Shown one piece after another: positions 27,441-35,323 of a stretch of DNA of 36,971 bases; positions within the stretch are counted from its first letter, which is position 1, and each line of letters begins with the position of its first letter. Where the stretch lies: assembly GCA_903844055.1 (NCBI GenBank), contig CAIMSF010000111.1, positions 1-36,971 of the forward strand. Reading direction: 5' to 3'. The position numbers and the translations under genes are program-made. Below the pieces are notes generated by a model. It was not told where the DNA came from. It searched no databases and saw nothing but the letters and a program-made list of their open reading frames with translations. The DNA is from an uncultured bacterium. GTDB taxonomy: Bacteria > Bacillota_I > Bacilli_A > Izemoplasmatales > Hujiaoplasmataceae.

Positions 27441-28462
27441 AGCATACGATTCGCGACATCGCTCGCGAAGCCAACGTCTCGGTCACGACGGTCTCGCTCA
27501 TCTTGAACGGCAAGCCGAATACCGTCTCGGAAGCGACCGCAGGCCGAATTCGCGAAATCGCGGCGAAATACAACTACGCCCCCAACCATTTCGCCGTCGG
27601 GCTCGTGACGAAGAAGACCAATACGATCGGACTGATCCTGCCGGACATCGCCAACACGTTCTTCGCCGAACTCGCCAAGAGCGTCGACGGCTTCTGCACC
27701 GCATCCGGATATTCGATGATCCTCTCCAACACCAACAACGATCCCGAGAAGGATCTCACGGCCGTCACGCTGCTCGTCAACCGCGGCATCGACGGACTGA
27801 TCATCGCTTTTTCGCAAGACGAGAACAAGGAGCGGAGTGCCGCCTTCATCGCGCTCCTCGACGATCTTGGCGTTCCGTTCGTCGCTCTCGACAGTTGGAT
27901 CGAAGGTCTGAAATGCTCGGGCGTCTCGATCCACCACAGCAAAGGCGGGATGATGGCGACGAACCATCTCATCTCATTGGGTCATACGCGCATCGGATGC
28001 ATCACCGGACCGCGCGGCAGCTACACGGCGGAACGCCGTCTCAAAGGGTATATTGGCGCTTTGACGGAAGCCGGCATTCCGTTCGACGAAACGCTCGTCG
28101 CAGCGGGTGACTATCAGTTCGACAGCGGCAGCAGCGCGGCCCACCTCTTGATCGACCGCGGCGTCACCGCCATCTTCGCATCCAATGATCTGATGGCATA
28201 CGGTGCGTATCAGGCCGTGCAGTCTCGTGGCCTGAACGTTCCGGATGACGTTTCGATCGTCGGCTTCGACGACCTGTTCTTCTCCAATATCCTGCAAACC
28301 CCCCTGACGACGATCCATCAATCCGTCCCGGCGCTCGGCCAAGAAGCCTGGAACCTTCTCTATGACCGCCTGAAACACGATGGGATCGACGACGAGTACC
28401 GTCAGCTCGAACCGCACCTGATCATCCGCGACAGTACGATCGCACCGAAAGGACGGAGATGA
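27437..28462 (+). CDS. LacI-family transcriptional regulator
   Basis: A 341-aa DNA-binding repressor. The N-terminal helix-turn-helix is HTIRDIAREANVSVTTVSLILNGK (residues 3-26), followed by the hinge region (PNHFAVGLVTKKTNTIGLILPDI) and a periplasmic-binding-like ligand domain (VNRGIDGLIIAF, LGHTRIGCITGP, TAIFASNDLMAYGAYQAVQSRGLNVPDDVSIVGFDDLFF). It is close to RbsR/CcpA-like members. Its place between ribokinase and the transport genes, together with the perfect CG-centred palindrome at the operon promoter, suggests it represses its own operon and is released by ribose or a related ligand. ATGA overlap with both neighbours. Confidence 0.92.
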   Translation: MKHTIRDIAREANVSVTTVSLILNGKPNTVSEATAGRIREIAAKYNYAPNHFAVGLVTKKTNTIGLILPDIANTFFAELAKSVDGFCTASGYSMILSNTNNDPEKDLTAVTLLVNRGIDGLIIAFSQDENKERSAAFIALLDDLGVPFVALDSWIEGLKCSGVSIHHSKGGMMATNHLISLGHTRIGCITGPRGSYTAERRLKGYIGALTEAGIPFDETLVAAGDYQFDSGSSAAHLLIDRGVTAIFASNDLMAYGAYQAVQSRGLNVPDDVSIVGFDDLFFSNILQTPLTTIHQSVPALGQEAWNLLYDRLKHDGIDDEYRQLEPHLIIRDSTIAPKGRR

Positions 28463-29916
28463 AAAACGTGAAAAAAATCCTGGTTCTGATGTGCCTGTGC
28501 GGACTATTGTTCGCCGTCGGGTGCACTGCGACACAGACCACCGCGCCGGTCACGACGGCGTTTTCCACAACCTCAGGTGACACCTATCCGGCCACTTTAT
28601 ACGGACGCATCCTCACCGATTCGGGCGACATGATCACCGCCGGCTTGATCATCACCAATTCCGCCGGCGACATGGTGCGCCTGAATTCGAACATCCTTTC
28701 GGGATACTGCATCCTCCTCGAAGAAGGGACGTACACGATCACCTACGTACGCGGACCGGAATATTCGACCTATGCACGGACGATCACCGTCGAGAACTAT
28801 AAGACCTACTATTTGGACGACGTGCGGTTGACGCACCTGTACGACGGTACGGAGATGCGCTGGTTCATGGGCGACCTCCACCAGCATACGACGTACAGCG
28901 ACGGTAAGCAGACCGTCGACGACGTGCTCATGTCGAACATCAACAACGGCCTTCATTATGGTTTTCTCTCCGACCACAACACGGCTGCCGGTCTGGCGGA
29001 ATGGGTACAGGGAAACCGTTTCGTCGCCGCCTATGACCGATTCGGAACTCCGATCCTGTTCCGCGCGATCCGCGCCGTCGAAGTCACGACCGATTTCGGT
29101 CACTTCCAATCCCTTGGCATCGGCAACGTCTTCGAACAGGCCGATATCAGCGTCCTGAAGGGTGACGATCCGATCGCCGACATCACCGACATGATGCAGG
29201 AAATCGTCCGTAGCGGCGGGATCGCCCAGGTCAACCATCCGTTCGCCGCTTCCTTGCTCGGTTTCCATTACTGGGAGATCGTCGAGCAATTCGATACGAT
29301 CGAGATTTGGAACGGATTGTATGAGCCGAATGCCAACGAGAACCTCGCCGCCAAGGATAAATGGTTTGAACTGCTCAACCTACACGCGGCGGGCGAAATC
29401 AAGTATTTGCCGGCGACCGGCGGGTCGGACAACCACTCGATCGTCGGTGCCTATACCGCCCGCTACGCCGATCTTTCGACCGCGGCGGGACGCTATACCG
29501 ACAGTTATCTGCGTCGCGGCGTCTACAGCGGCGTTCCGGCGACGGTACTCCATATTCCCGGAGAATTCACCGAAGAGAACATCCTGAACGCCATCAAGAA
29601 CGGCAACAGCTACATGACGAACGGTCCGATGGTCGTGGCGACGATCGATGGAATCGGCTACGGCGAGACCTACTCCCTTGACGGAGCGACCACGATTGCG
29701 ATCGACCTGTCGATTTTCTCGCGCGATCCGATGAGCCGGATCAACATCTACCTGAACGGCGAAGTCGCGATGACCCTCGATGCCGCCGAGGGATCGATGT
29801 GGTATCAGGACGCCGTCACGCTGCCGGGCGTCGAGGCGGGTGACTGGATCGTCTTCGAGGTGCTCGGAGAAGAAGCGCTGTATGCCATCACGAATCCGAT
29901 TTTCATCGGGATTTAA
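28459..29916 (+). CDS. CehA/McbA-type PHP-domain metallohydrolase lipoprotein
   Basis: A predicted surface-anchored hydrolase of 485 aa. The signal peptide ends in the lipobox FAVGC (Cys22), followed by a Thr-rich spacer and a small beta domain (about 43-125, YPATLYGRILTDSGDMITAGL). The PHP metal site is seen in GDLHQHTTYSDG (H141, H143), SDHN (D172, H173), E208/H215 (AVEVTTDFGHF), NHP (H260) and GGSDNH (D324, H326). The C-terminal 100 residues are again beta-rich (MSRINIYLNGEVAMTLD). PHP enzymes cleave phosphoesters; CehA-type members also hydrolyse carbamates and esters. Here it could strip phosphate or another group from the compound before import. The start ATG overlaps the LacI stop (ATGA). 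It is not a usual partner of ribose operons. Confidence 0.86.
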   Translation: MKNVKKILVLMCLCGLLFAVGCTATQTTAPVTTAFSTTSGDTYPATLYGRILTDSGDMITAGLIITNSAGDMVRLNSNILSGYCILLEEGTYTITYVRGPEYSTYARTITVENYKTYYLDDVRLTHLYDGTEMRWFMGDLHQHTTYSDGKQTVDDVLMSNINNGLHYGFLSDHNTAAGLAEWVQGNRFVAAYDRFGTPILFRAIRAVEVTTDFGHFQSLGIGNVFEQADISVLKGDDPIADITDMMQEIVRSGGIAQVNHPFAASLLGFHYWEIVEQFDTIEIWNGLYEPNANENLAAKDKWFELLNLHAAGEIKYLPATGGSDNHSIVGAYTARYADLSTAAGRYTDSYLRRGVYSGVPATVLHIPGEFTEENILNAIKNGNSYMTNGPMVVATIDGIGYGETYSLDGATTIAIDLSIFSRDPMSRINIYLNGEVAMTLDAAEGSMWYQDAVTLPGVEAGDWIVFEVLGEEALYAITNPIFIGI

Positions 29917-29931
29917 CACGAAAAGTGTTAA
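29913..29931 (+). promoter_or_regulatory. intercistronic hairpin TTAACAC-GAAAA-GTGTTAA
   Basis: A perfect 7-bp inverted repeat with a GAAAA loop, overlapping the PHP gene stop and lying seven bases before the RBS (CAGGAGG) of the next gene. It has no T-run. It may be an mRNA-processing or translation-tuning element, or the AT-rich DNA may be a weak operator. Confidence 0.4.
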
Positions 29932-29947
29932 TATACAGGAGGAAAAG

Positions 29948-30412
29948 ATGAAAAAAGTTTTGGGTTTGGCTCTTGCTTTGTTTGTCGCGTTCGCATTGAT
30001 CGGCTGCAACGAAGTTACCACCACGGCAGCCCCCACCACCATCTTCGCACTCGGCAGCGACACCGGCCATTATGAACCGGCCACCCTGTCCGGATGGGAA
30101 GTCACCCGGACCGTCTATCTTCAGATCATGGGTCCGAACAACACCGAACTGTTCAACGGAACGGTGACCGTCGTCTCCTCGAATCCGACATTCTATGAGG
30201 CTTTCCTCGGCGCATGTACGACCAAGGGCATCGCCCAGGTTTCCGCCACGGATTCCGGATTCATCACATCCGTCGACTCCTACGTCAACGGAACCAACAG
30301 CATGTACTGGATGGGATCCATCAACGGCGACAGCCTGCTCGTCGGCGCCAACTCCTCGCAGGTCCGCAACGGCGACTATCTGCAACTCGTCTTCGAAGCG
30401 GTCTCCTGGTAA
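29948..30412 (+). CDS. DUF4430-domain lipoprotein
   Basis: A 154-aa surface lipoprotein. The signal peptide ends in the lipobox ALIGC (Cys20), with a short Thr-rich spacer (NEVTTTAAPTT). Residues about 50-152 resemble the DUF4430 (transcobalamin C-terminal-like) fold: VYLQIMGPNNTELFNGTVTVV, TFYEAFLGACTTKGIAQ, GFITSVDSYVNGTNSMYWMGSINGDSLLVGANSSQVRNGDYLQLVFE. This small domain is found on surface proteins that bind ligands or cap another binding domain; its ligand is not known. Start ATG follows CAGGAGGAAAAG. It stands between the PHP lipoprotein and the nucleoside-binding lipoprotein, so it may help present the same ligand. Confidence 0.82.
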   Translation: MKKVLGLALALFVAFALIGCNEVTTTAAPTTIFALGSDTGHYEPATLSGWEVTRTVYLQIMGPNNTELFNGTVTVVSSNPTFYEAFLGACTTKGIAQVSATDSGFITSVDSYVNGTNSMYWMGSINGDSLLVGANSSQVRNGDYLQLVFEAVSW

Positions 30413-30466
30413 CTTGTCACCCGAAAGAACTAACTCACAGATCGACGCATCAATCCATGAATCCGG

Positions 30467-30489
30467 CTCCCGGTCATTCGAACCGGGAG
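30467..30489 (+). other. intercistronic stem-loop before the BMP gene
   Basis: CTCCCGGT / ACCGGGAG, an 8-bp GC-rich stem with a 7-base loop and no T-run, in the 109-base gap between the DUF4430 and BMP genes. It probably protects or processes the mRNA and may set a higher level for the binding protein. Confidence 0.5.
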
Positions 30490-30521
30490 TCGGGTCGCGG
30501 ACGTCGGAAGGACGGCATATC

Positions 30522-31676
30522 ATGAAAAAACTGCTTGGAACGGCTCTGGCTCTCTTGACCTTGTTTTCCATCCTTGGCTGCGGACTTGCGACGACATCGA
30601 CGACCGGCGGCGGAGAAGTCACCACGACGACCGACGACGGCATTCTGAAGGTCGTCCTCTTGGTCAACGGAAACCTCGGCGACATGTCGTTTTTCGATTC
30701 CGCCGATGCCGGGATTCAACGTCTGAACGCCGAGTACGGCGATGCGATCGACGCCACGACGATCGAGATGGGAACCAACCAGTCCGGATGGGAGACGACG
30801 CTGTACCGCGTCTCGCAGCAGGATTACAATTTGATCATCTGCGCCACCACCCAGATGCGCGAGTCGCTCCAAAAAGTCGCAAACCGTTATCCCGAAAAAC
30901 GCTATGTCATCTTCGACACGGAGATCAAGGATGGCCACGCGTCGGATTATCCGAACGTCCATTCGATCCTGTTCCGTCAGAACGAAGGCGGATTCCTCGC
31001 CGGCGTCCTTGCGGCGGCGATGGCGAACGGCACGTCCGGCATGACGGCGCCGGTGACCGCCAGCGGTAAAGTCGGATTCATCGGCGGCATGCGCAATGAC
31101 ATCATCTATGACTTCGCCGTCGGCTATGCGTCCGGCATCGCCTACGAAAACGCCCGCAGTTTGATCCGCGTCTCGCTCACGAACTCGTTCGTCGGGAACT
31201 TCAACGACTCCACCCAAGCGAAGGCACTGGCATCCGTCCAGTATACGAACGGCGCCGACGTCATCTTCGCCGCCGCCTCGCAAGCCGGCCTCGGCGTCAT
31301 CGACGCCGCACAGACCAAGACGAAGTACGTGATCGGTGTCGACTCGGACCAATACCTGTATTATGCCCAAAGCAATCCGGCGCGCGCCGGCCTGATCGTG
31401 ACCTCCGTCATGAAAAAGGTCGGAGACGTCATCTTCGATACCGTCGCCGCGTATCAGGCGGGAACGCTCGAATTCGGCGTTTTGGTCAGCTACGGCTTGG
31501 CCGAAGGCATCATCGATCTTGCGGTGAACGCGAATTACATCGCCAAAGTACCTGAGGAACTGCGCGAACGGCTGGAACTTCTCAAGGCGGCGATCATCGC
31601 CGGCGAACTCGACGTGACATCCCGTTTCGACCTCACCCTCGACGAAATCGACAACCTGTTCAACGATCTCGAATGA
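30522..31676 (+). CDS. BMP/PnrA-family nucleoside-binding lipoprotein
   Basis: The substrate-binding component of an ABC importer, 384 aa. The lipobox is SILGC (Cys20) with a Thr-rich spacer (TTSTTGGGEVTTTT). The BMP fold (PF02608) is seen in KVVLLVNGNLGDMSFFDSADAGIQRL, YNLIICATTQMRESLQKVANRYPEKRYVIFDTEI, SILFRQNEGGFLAGVLAAAM, KVGFIGGM, YASGIAYENA, NGADVIFAAASQAGLGVIDAA and YVIGVDSDQY. Known family members such as PnrA/BmpA and NupN bind purine or other nucleosides. Start ATG follows CGGAAGGACGGCATATC. A 17-base gap separates it from the ATPase gene. Confidence 0.92.
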   Translation: MKKLLGTALALLTLFSILGCGLATTSTTGGGEVTTTTDDGILKVVLLVNGNLGDMSFFDSADAGIQRLNAEYGDAIDATTIEMGTNQSGWETTLYRVSQQDYNLIICATTQMRESLQKVANRYPEKRYVIFDTEIKDGHASDYPNVHSILFRQNEGGFLAGVLAAAMANGTSGMTAPVTASGKVGFIGGMRNDIIYDFAVGYASGIAYENARSLIRVSLTNSFVGNFNDSTQAKALASVQYTNGADVIFAAASQAGLGVIDAAQTKTKYVIGVDSDQYLYYAQSNPARAGLIVTSVMKKVGDVIFDTVAAYQAGTLEFGVLVSYGLAEGIIDLAVNANYIAKVPEELRERLELLKAAIIAGELDVTSRFDLTLDEIDNLFNDLE

Positions 31677-31693
31677 ACGAAGGAGCGCTCGAC

Positions 31694-33235
31694 ATGTCCA
31701 CTCCGATTTTGCGGATGCAAGGCATCTGCAAGTCATACGGTCCCGGCATCATCGCCGCCGATGATGTTTCGTTCACCGTCGACGCCGGTGAAATCCACGC
31801 CCTCGCCGGTGAGAACGGCGCTGGCAAAACCACGCTCATGAAGATCCTTTTCGGCATGGAAAGACCCCAGAGCGGAGACATCTACATCCGTGACGAGCGA
31901 GTCCTCATCACCGATCCGAACATCGCGATGGCCCATGGCATCGGGATGGTCCATCAGCATTTCATGCTCGTCGACGACCTGACCGTCGCCGAGAACGTCA
32001 TCCTCGGCATCGAACCGAAGAAGCACGGCCTGCTCGACCGCGAAGCGGCGAGAGCGCTCGTCCGTTCGATGGCCGAACAATACGACATGTCCGTCGACCC
32101 CGATTCCTTCATCCGCGACCTATCCGTCGCGACCAAGCAGAAGGTCGAAATCCTGAAAGTCCTGGCGCGTCGCGCCGACATCGTCATCCTCGATGAACCG
32201 ACCGCCGTTCTGACCCCCCAGGAGACGAAACGGTTTTTTGAGCAGTTGTCCGCGCTTCGGAAAGCCGGACGGACGATCATCATCATCACCCACAAACTAT
32301 CGGAAATCAAAACGATCTGCGACCGCATCACGATCATGCGAAAAGGCAGGACCGTCGGGACGTACGACGTTGCATCCATATCGGAACAGGAAATCTCAAG
32401 ACGCATGATCGGCGGCGATCCGAGCCCCGACTTGATTCCGGAACCGGTCGATCCCGGTCCCGTGCTGCTTTCCGTGCAAAACGTCTCCTGTATCGCCCCA
32501 AGCGGGAAATTCGCGCTCCGTGACGTCCATTTCGATCTGCGCGGCGGCGAGATGCTCGGCATCGTCGGCGTCGAAGGCAATGGCCAGCGCGAACTGGTCG
32601 ACATTTTGACCGGACTGCGTACGGCATACGATGGCACGGTGATCCTCGCCGGCACAACGCTCCGCGGCATGTCCATCGCCCGGATCAGACATCAAGGACT
32701 CTCCTTCGTTCCCGAGGATCGGATGACCGTCGGCGTCAATCTCGACGGTTCGCTACTCGACAATGCGACGGCCGCGATCCGGGATGACCGGTCCTTCAAC
32801 GTCGGGCCATTCCAGGCCGACCGGAAATTGGCCGCATTCGCCCGACGGTTGGTGAGTCGCTACGAAGTGCAGCATGATTCCCTGCGAGAATCGATCCGCC
32901 ATCTTTCCGGCGGCAATATGCAGAAGGTCGTCTGCGGACGCGAAATCGGCATCTGCAAGACGGTTCTCGTCGCCGACCAGCCGACGCGCGGCGTCGACGT
33001 CGGCGCCGTCCGGACGATACATGACCAGATCGAATCGCTGCGCCGGCATGGCAAAGCGATCCTGCTCATCTCCAGCGACCTGACGGAAATCCGCACGCTC
33101 TGCCGGCAGGCGATCGTCCTCCACCAGGGGGAAATCGTCGCCCGAATCGACGATCTCGCGGGATGTTCGGAGGAGGAACTCGGCCTCTATATGCTCGGCC
33201 TCAAGCGACAGGACGGGAGGGGGGCGACATCATGA
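31694..33235 (+). CDS. nucleoside ABC importer ATPase, tandem NBDs (NupO-like)
   Basis: A 513-aa cytoplasmic ATPase with two nucleotide-binding domains. NBD1 has Walker A GENGAGKTT (39-47), HQHFMLVDDLTVAENV, a variant signature LSVATKQ and Walker B IVILDEPT. NBD2 has a degenerate Walker A (GVEGNGQREL), signature LSGGNMQK and VLVADQPTRGVDVG. This is the RbsA/YufO/NupO-type architecture for sugars and nucleosides. The ATG at 31694 is chosen because AAGGAGCG lies before it at good spacing; an in-frame ATG at 31673 overlaps the BMP stop and has no RBS. Its stop overlaps the first permease gene (ATGA). Confidence 0.93.
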   Translation: MSTPILRMQGICKSYGPGIIAADDVSFTVDAGEIHALAGENGAGKTTLMKILFGMERPQSGDIYIRDERVLITDPNIAMAHGIGMVHQHFMLVDDLTVAENVILGIEPKKHGLLDREAARALVRSMAEQYDMSVDPDSFIRDLSVATKQKVEILKVLARRADIVILDEPTAVLTPQETKRFFEQLSALRKAGRTIIIITHKLSEIKTICDRITIMRKGRTVGTYDVASISEQEISRRMIGGDPSPDLIPEPVDPGPVLLSVQNVSCIAPSGKFALRDVHFDLRGGEMLGIVGVEGNGQRELVDILTGLRTAYDGTVILAGTTLRGMSIARIRHQGLSFVPEDRMTVGVNLDGSLLDNATAAIRDDRSFNVGPFQADRKLAAFARRLVSRYEVQHDSLRESIRHLSGGNMQKVVCGREIGICKTVLVADQPTRGVDVGAVRTIHDQIESLRRHGKAILLISSDLTEIRTLCRQAIVLHQGEIVARIDDLAGCSEEELGLYMLGLKRQDGRGATS

Positions 33236-34386
33236 AGCGTCTTTCCGCGTTCCTCACGCTTCTTCGTTCCCGGGTCAAGGACCTGTTGTCCTCGCCTCGC
33301 CTGTTGTCCGCCATCATCGAAGGCGGTCGGATGCTGATCGCGATCTTGATCGCGTATCTCGTCGCATTCATGGTGATCGGAATCGTTTCGGACGATCCCG
33401 CGATGGCGATCCGCTGGTTCGTCCTCGGACCGTTTTCGTCGGCGACCGAATTCGGCGAGGTGCTCAAGAACGCAACCCCGCTGTTGTTCGCCGGAATCGC
33501 CGCCTGCCTCATCATCCGGGGAGGCAACTTCAACATGTTCACCGAAGGCGCCTTCTATGCCGGAGGGTTGGTCACCGCCCTTGTCGCCATCGGGTTCGAA
33601 GGACCCGGATTCCTCGCAATCGTCGTTCCGCTCGCCGCCGGAACCCTCGCGGCGATGCTGATCGGCTACATCCCGGCGAAACTAAAAGCCAAATACGAAG
33701 TCAACGAATTCGTCAGCTCGATCATGTTCAATTTCATCGTGATGTGGATCGGCATCTGGTTGATCTCGAATGTCGTGATCGACATCACTTCGGGCGACAA
33801 CGCGACCGCCCCGATACCGGACGCCTCACGTCTGCGCATCCTCATCGAGAACACGAACGTCACGACCGGACTCCTGATCGCCCTGGTCATCGCGATCATC
33901 GCCTATCTGTACATGTTCAAGACGCGCTTCGGATTCAGGCTCAGGATGACCGGAGACAACCGGGCTTTCGCCCGCGGCGTCGGGATTGACGTCGCCCGCG
34001 CCGGGATCTCGTCGCAACTCCTCGGCATCGGCGTCGCGGGTCTCGGCGGAGGCGTCGAAATCCTCGCCAACTACCATCGCTTCAACTGGAAGACGCTGCC
34101 GGGATTCGGGTTCGACGGCTTCATGGTCGCCATCATCGCGAAGAACCGTCCGCTGCTCGTGCCATTGGCCGCCCTGTTCATCGGCTATCTCCGTTCCGGC
34201 GCCGATTTGATGGCCTTCAACTCCGACGTCGCCCAGGAAGTCGTCCAGATCATCCAGGGCTTGATCCTGATCCTGGTCGCCTCCGAGGCGTTCTTCTCGA
34301 GCGCATGGTTCCGCGGGCTCCTTGCCAAACGGATGTTCCGACGCAAACGGTTCGCATCCGCGACGGAGGTGGATCGCCATGCGTGA
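33232..34386 (+). CDS. nucleoside ABC importer permease 1 (NupP/YufP-like)
   Basis: A 384-aa membrane protein of the BPD_transp_2 type with about nine TM helices. Recognisable segments are FSSATEFGEVLKNATPLLFAGIAACLIIRGGNFNMFTEGAFYAGG, PAKLKAKYEVNEFVSSIMFNFI, TRFGFRLRMTGDNRAFARGVGIDVARAGISSQLLGIGVAGLGGGVEIL (the cytoplasmic coupling region that meets the ATPase) and PGFGFDGFMVAIIAKNRPL. The start ATG overlaps the ATPase stop and follows GGGAGGGGGG. It overlaps the second permease gene by eight bases. Confidence 0.92.
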   Translation: MKRLSAFLTLLRSRVKDLLSSPRLLSAIIEGGRMLIAILIAYLVAFMVIGIVSDDPAMAIRWFVLGPFSSATEFGEVLKNATPLLFAGIAACLIIRGGNFNMFTEGAFYAGGLVTALVAIGFEGPGFLAIVVPLAAGTLAAMLIGYIPAKLKAKYEVNEFVSSIMFNFIVMWIGIWLISNVVIDITSGDNATAPIPDASRLRILIENTNVTTGLLIALVIAIIAYLYMFKTRFGFRLRMTGDNRAFARGVGIDVARAGISSQLLGIGVAGLGGGVEILANYHRFNWKTLPGFGFDGFMVAIIAKNRPLLVPLAALFIGYLRSGADLMAFNSDVAQEVVQIIQGLILILVASEAFFSSAWFRGLLAKRMFRRKRFASATEVDRHA

Positions 34387-35323
34387 GTTCTTCCAGCTTT
34401 TCGCCACGCCCGGGTTCTATGCGATGATCCTCCAGCTATCGACGCCGCTCGTCTTCGCCGCGCTCGCCGCGCTCGTCTCCAACAAGGCGGGCGTGCTCAA
34501 CATCGGCATCGAAGGCGCGATGGTTTCCGCCGCCCTTTCCGCTGCCCTGCTCAGCACCTTGACGGGTTCGGCCGCCCTCGGCGTCCTCGCCGGCGTTCTC
34601 GCCGGCATCCTGATGGGATTGTTCTTCGCGCTGTGTGCGGTTCGACTGCGCACCAACCATATCCTGGTCGGCATCGCGACCAACATCCTCGCGTCGGGCG
34701 TCGCCGTTTTCATCATCTATGCCGTCACCGGCAACAAGAGCGATTATCCCGGCATCGCGATGACGCCTTGGAACGTACCGATTCTCAAGGAGTTGCCGTT
34801 CATCGGTGAAATCCTCTTTCAAAACGCGAATCCGCTCATCTACCTCGCGGTCATCGCGGTCATCGCGGTCCGGTTCCTGTTCCGCCGCACCGTCCTCGGC
34901 GTCCGCATCCTCGCCGTCGGCAAGAACGAGGTGGCCGCGGCGTCCGTCGGCATCTCGCCCGCCCGCGTCAAGACGATCGCGCTCATGATCGCCGGAGGAC
35001 TGGCGGGATTCGGCGGAGCCTATCTCTCGCTTGGGTACATGAGCGGGTTCAACACCGGCATGGTCGCCGGCCGCGGTTTCATCGGCATCGCCGCGGAGGC
35101 AATCGGCGCCGGACATCCCGTGGCGACCGCGCTCTTCGCCGTCCTGTTCGGCGCCGTGAACGCATTCTCGCTTGCCGCGCAGACGTTCCCGTCCTTCGCG
35201 ATTCCCTACGAATTGCTCAACACGCTGCCGTATCTGACGACGACGATCGGTTTGGTGATCTACTCCGTCCTCCGCTATCGAAAGGCGCACCCATCCCCCA
35301 CCCATAAGGAGATCAAGCCATGA
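34379..35323 (+). CDS. nucleoside ABC importer permease 2 (NupQ/YufQ-like)
   Basis: A 314-aa membrane protein, second subunit of the importer channel, with about eight TM helices. Typical features are LSTPLVFAALAALVSNKAGVLNIGIEGAMVSAAL, RLRTNHILVGIATNILASGVAVFI, RTVLGVRILAVGKNEVAAASVGISPARVKTIALMIAGGLAGFGGAYLSLGYMSGFNTGMVAGRGFIGIAAEAIGAG, and the final FAIPYELLNTLPYLTT. The start ATG lies inside the end of the previous gene (8-base overlap) with GGAGGTGG before it. Its stop overlaps the ADP-ribosylglycohydrolase-like gene. Confidence 0.92.
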   Translation: MREFFQLFATPGFYAMILQLSTPLVFAALAALVSNKAGVLNIGIEGAMVSAALSAALLSTLTGSAALGVLAGVLAGILMGLFFALCAVRLRTNHILVGIATNILASGVAVFIIYAVTGNKSDYPGIAMTPWNVPILKELPFIGEILFQNANPLIYLAVIAVIAVRFLFRRTVLGVRILAVGKNEVAAASVGISPARVKTIALMIAGGLAGFGGAYLSLGYMSGFNTGMVAGRGFIGIAAEAIGAGHPVATALFAVLFGAVNAFSLAAQTFPSFAIPYELLNTLPYLTTTIGLVIYSVLRYRKAHPSPTHKEIKP

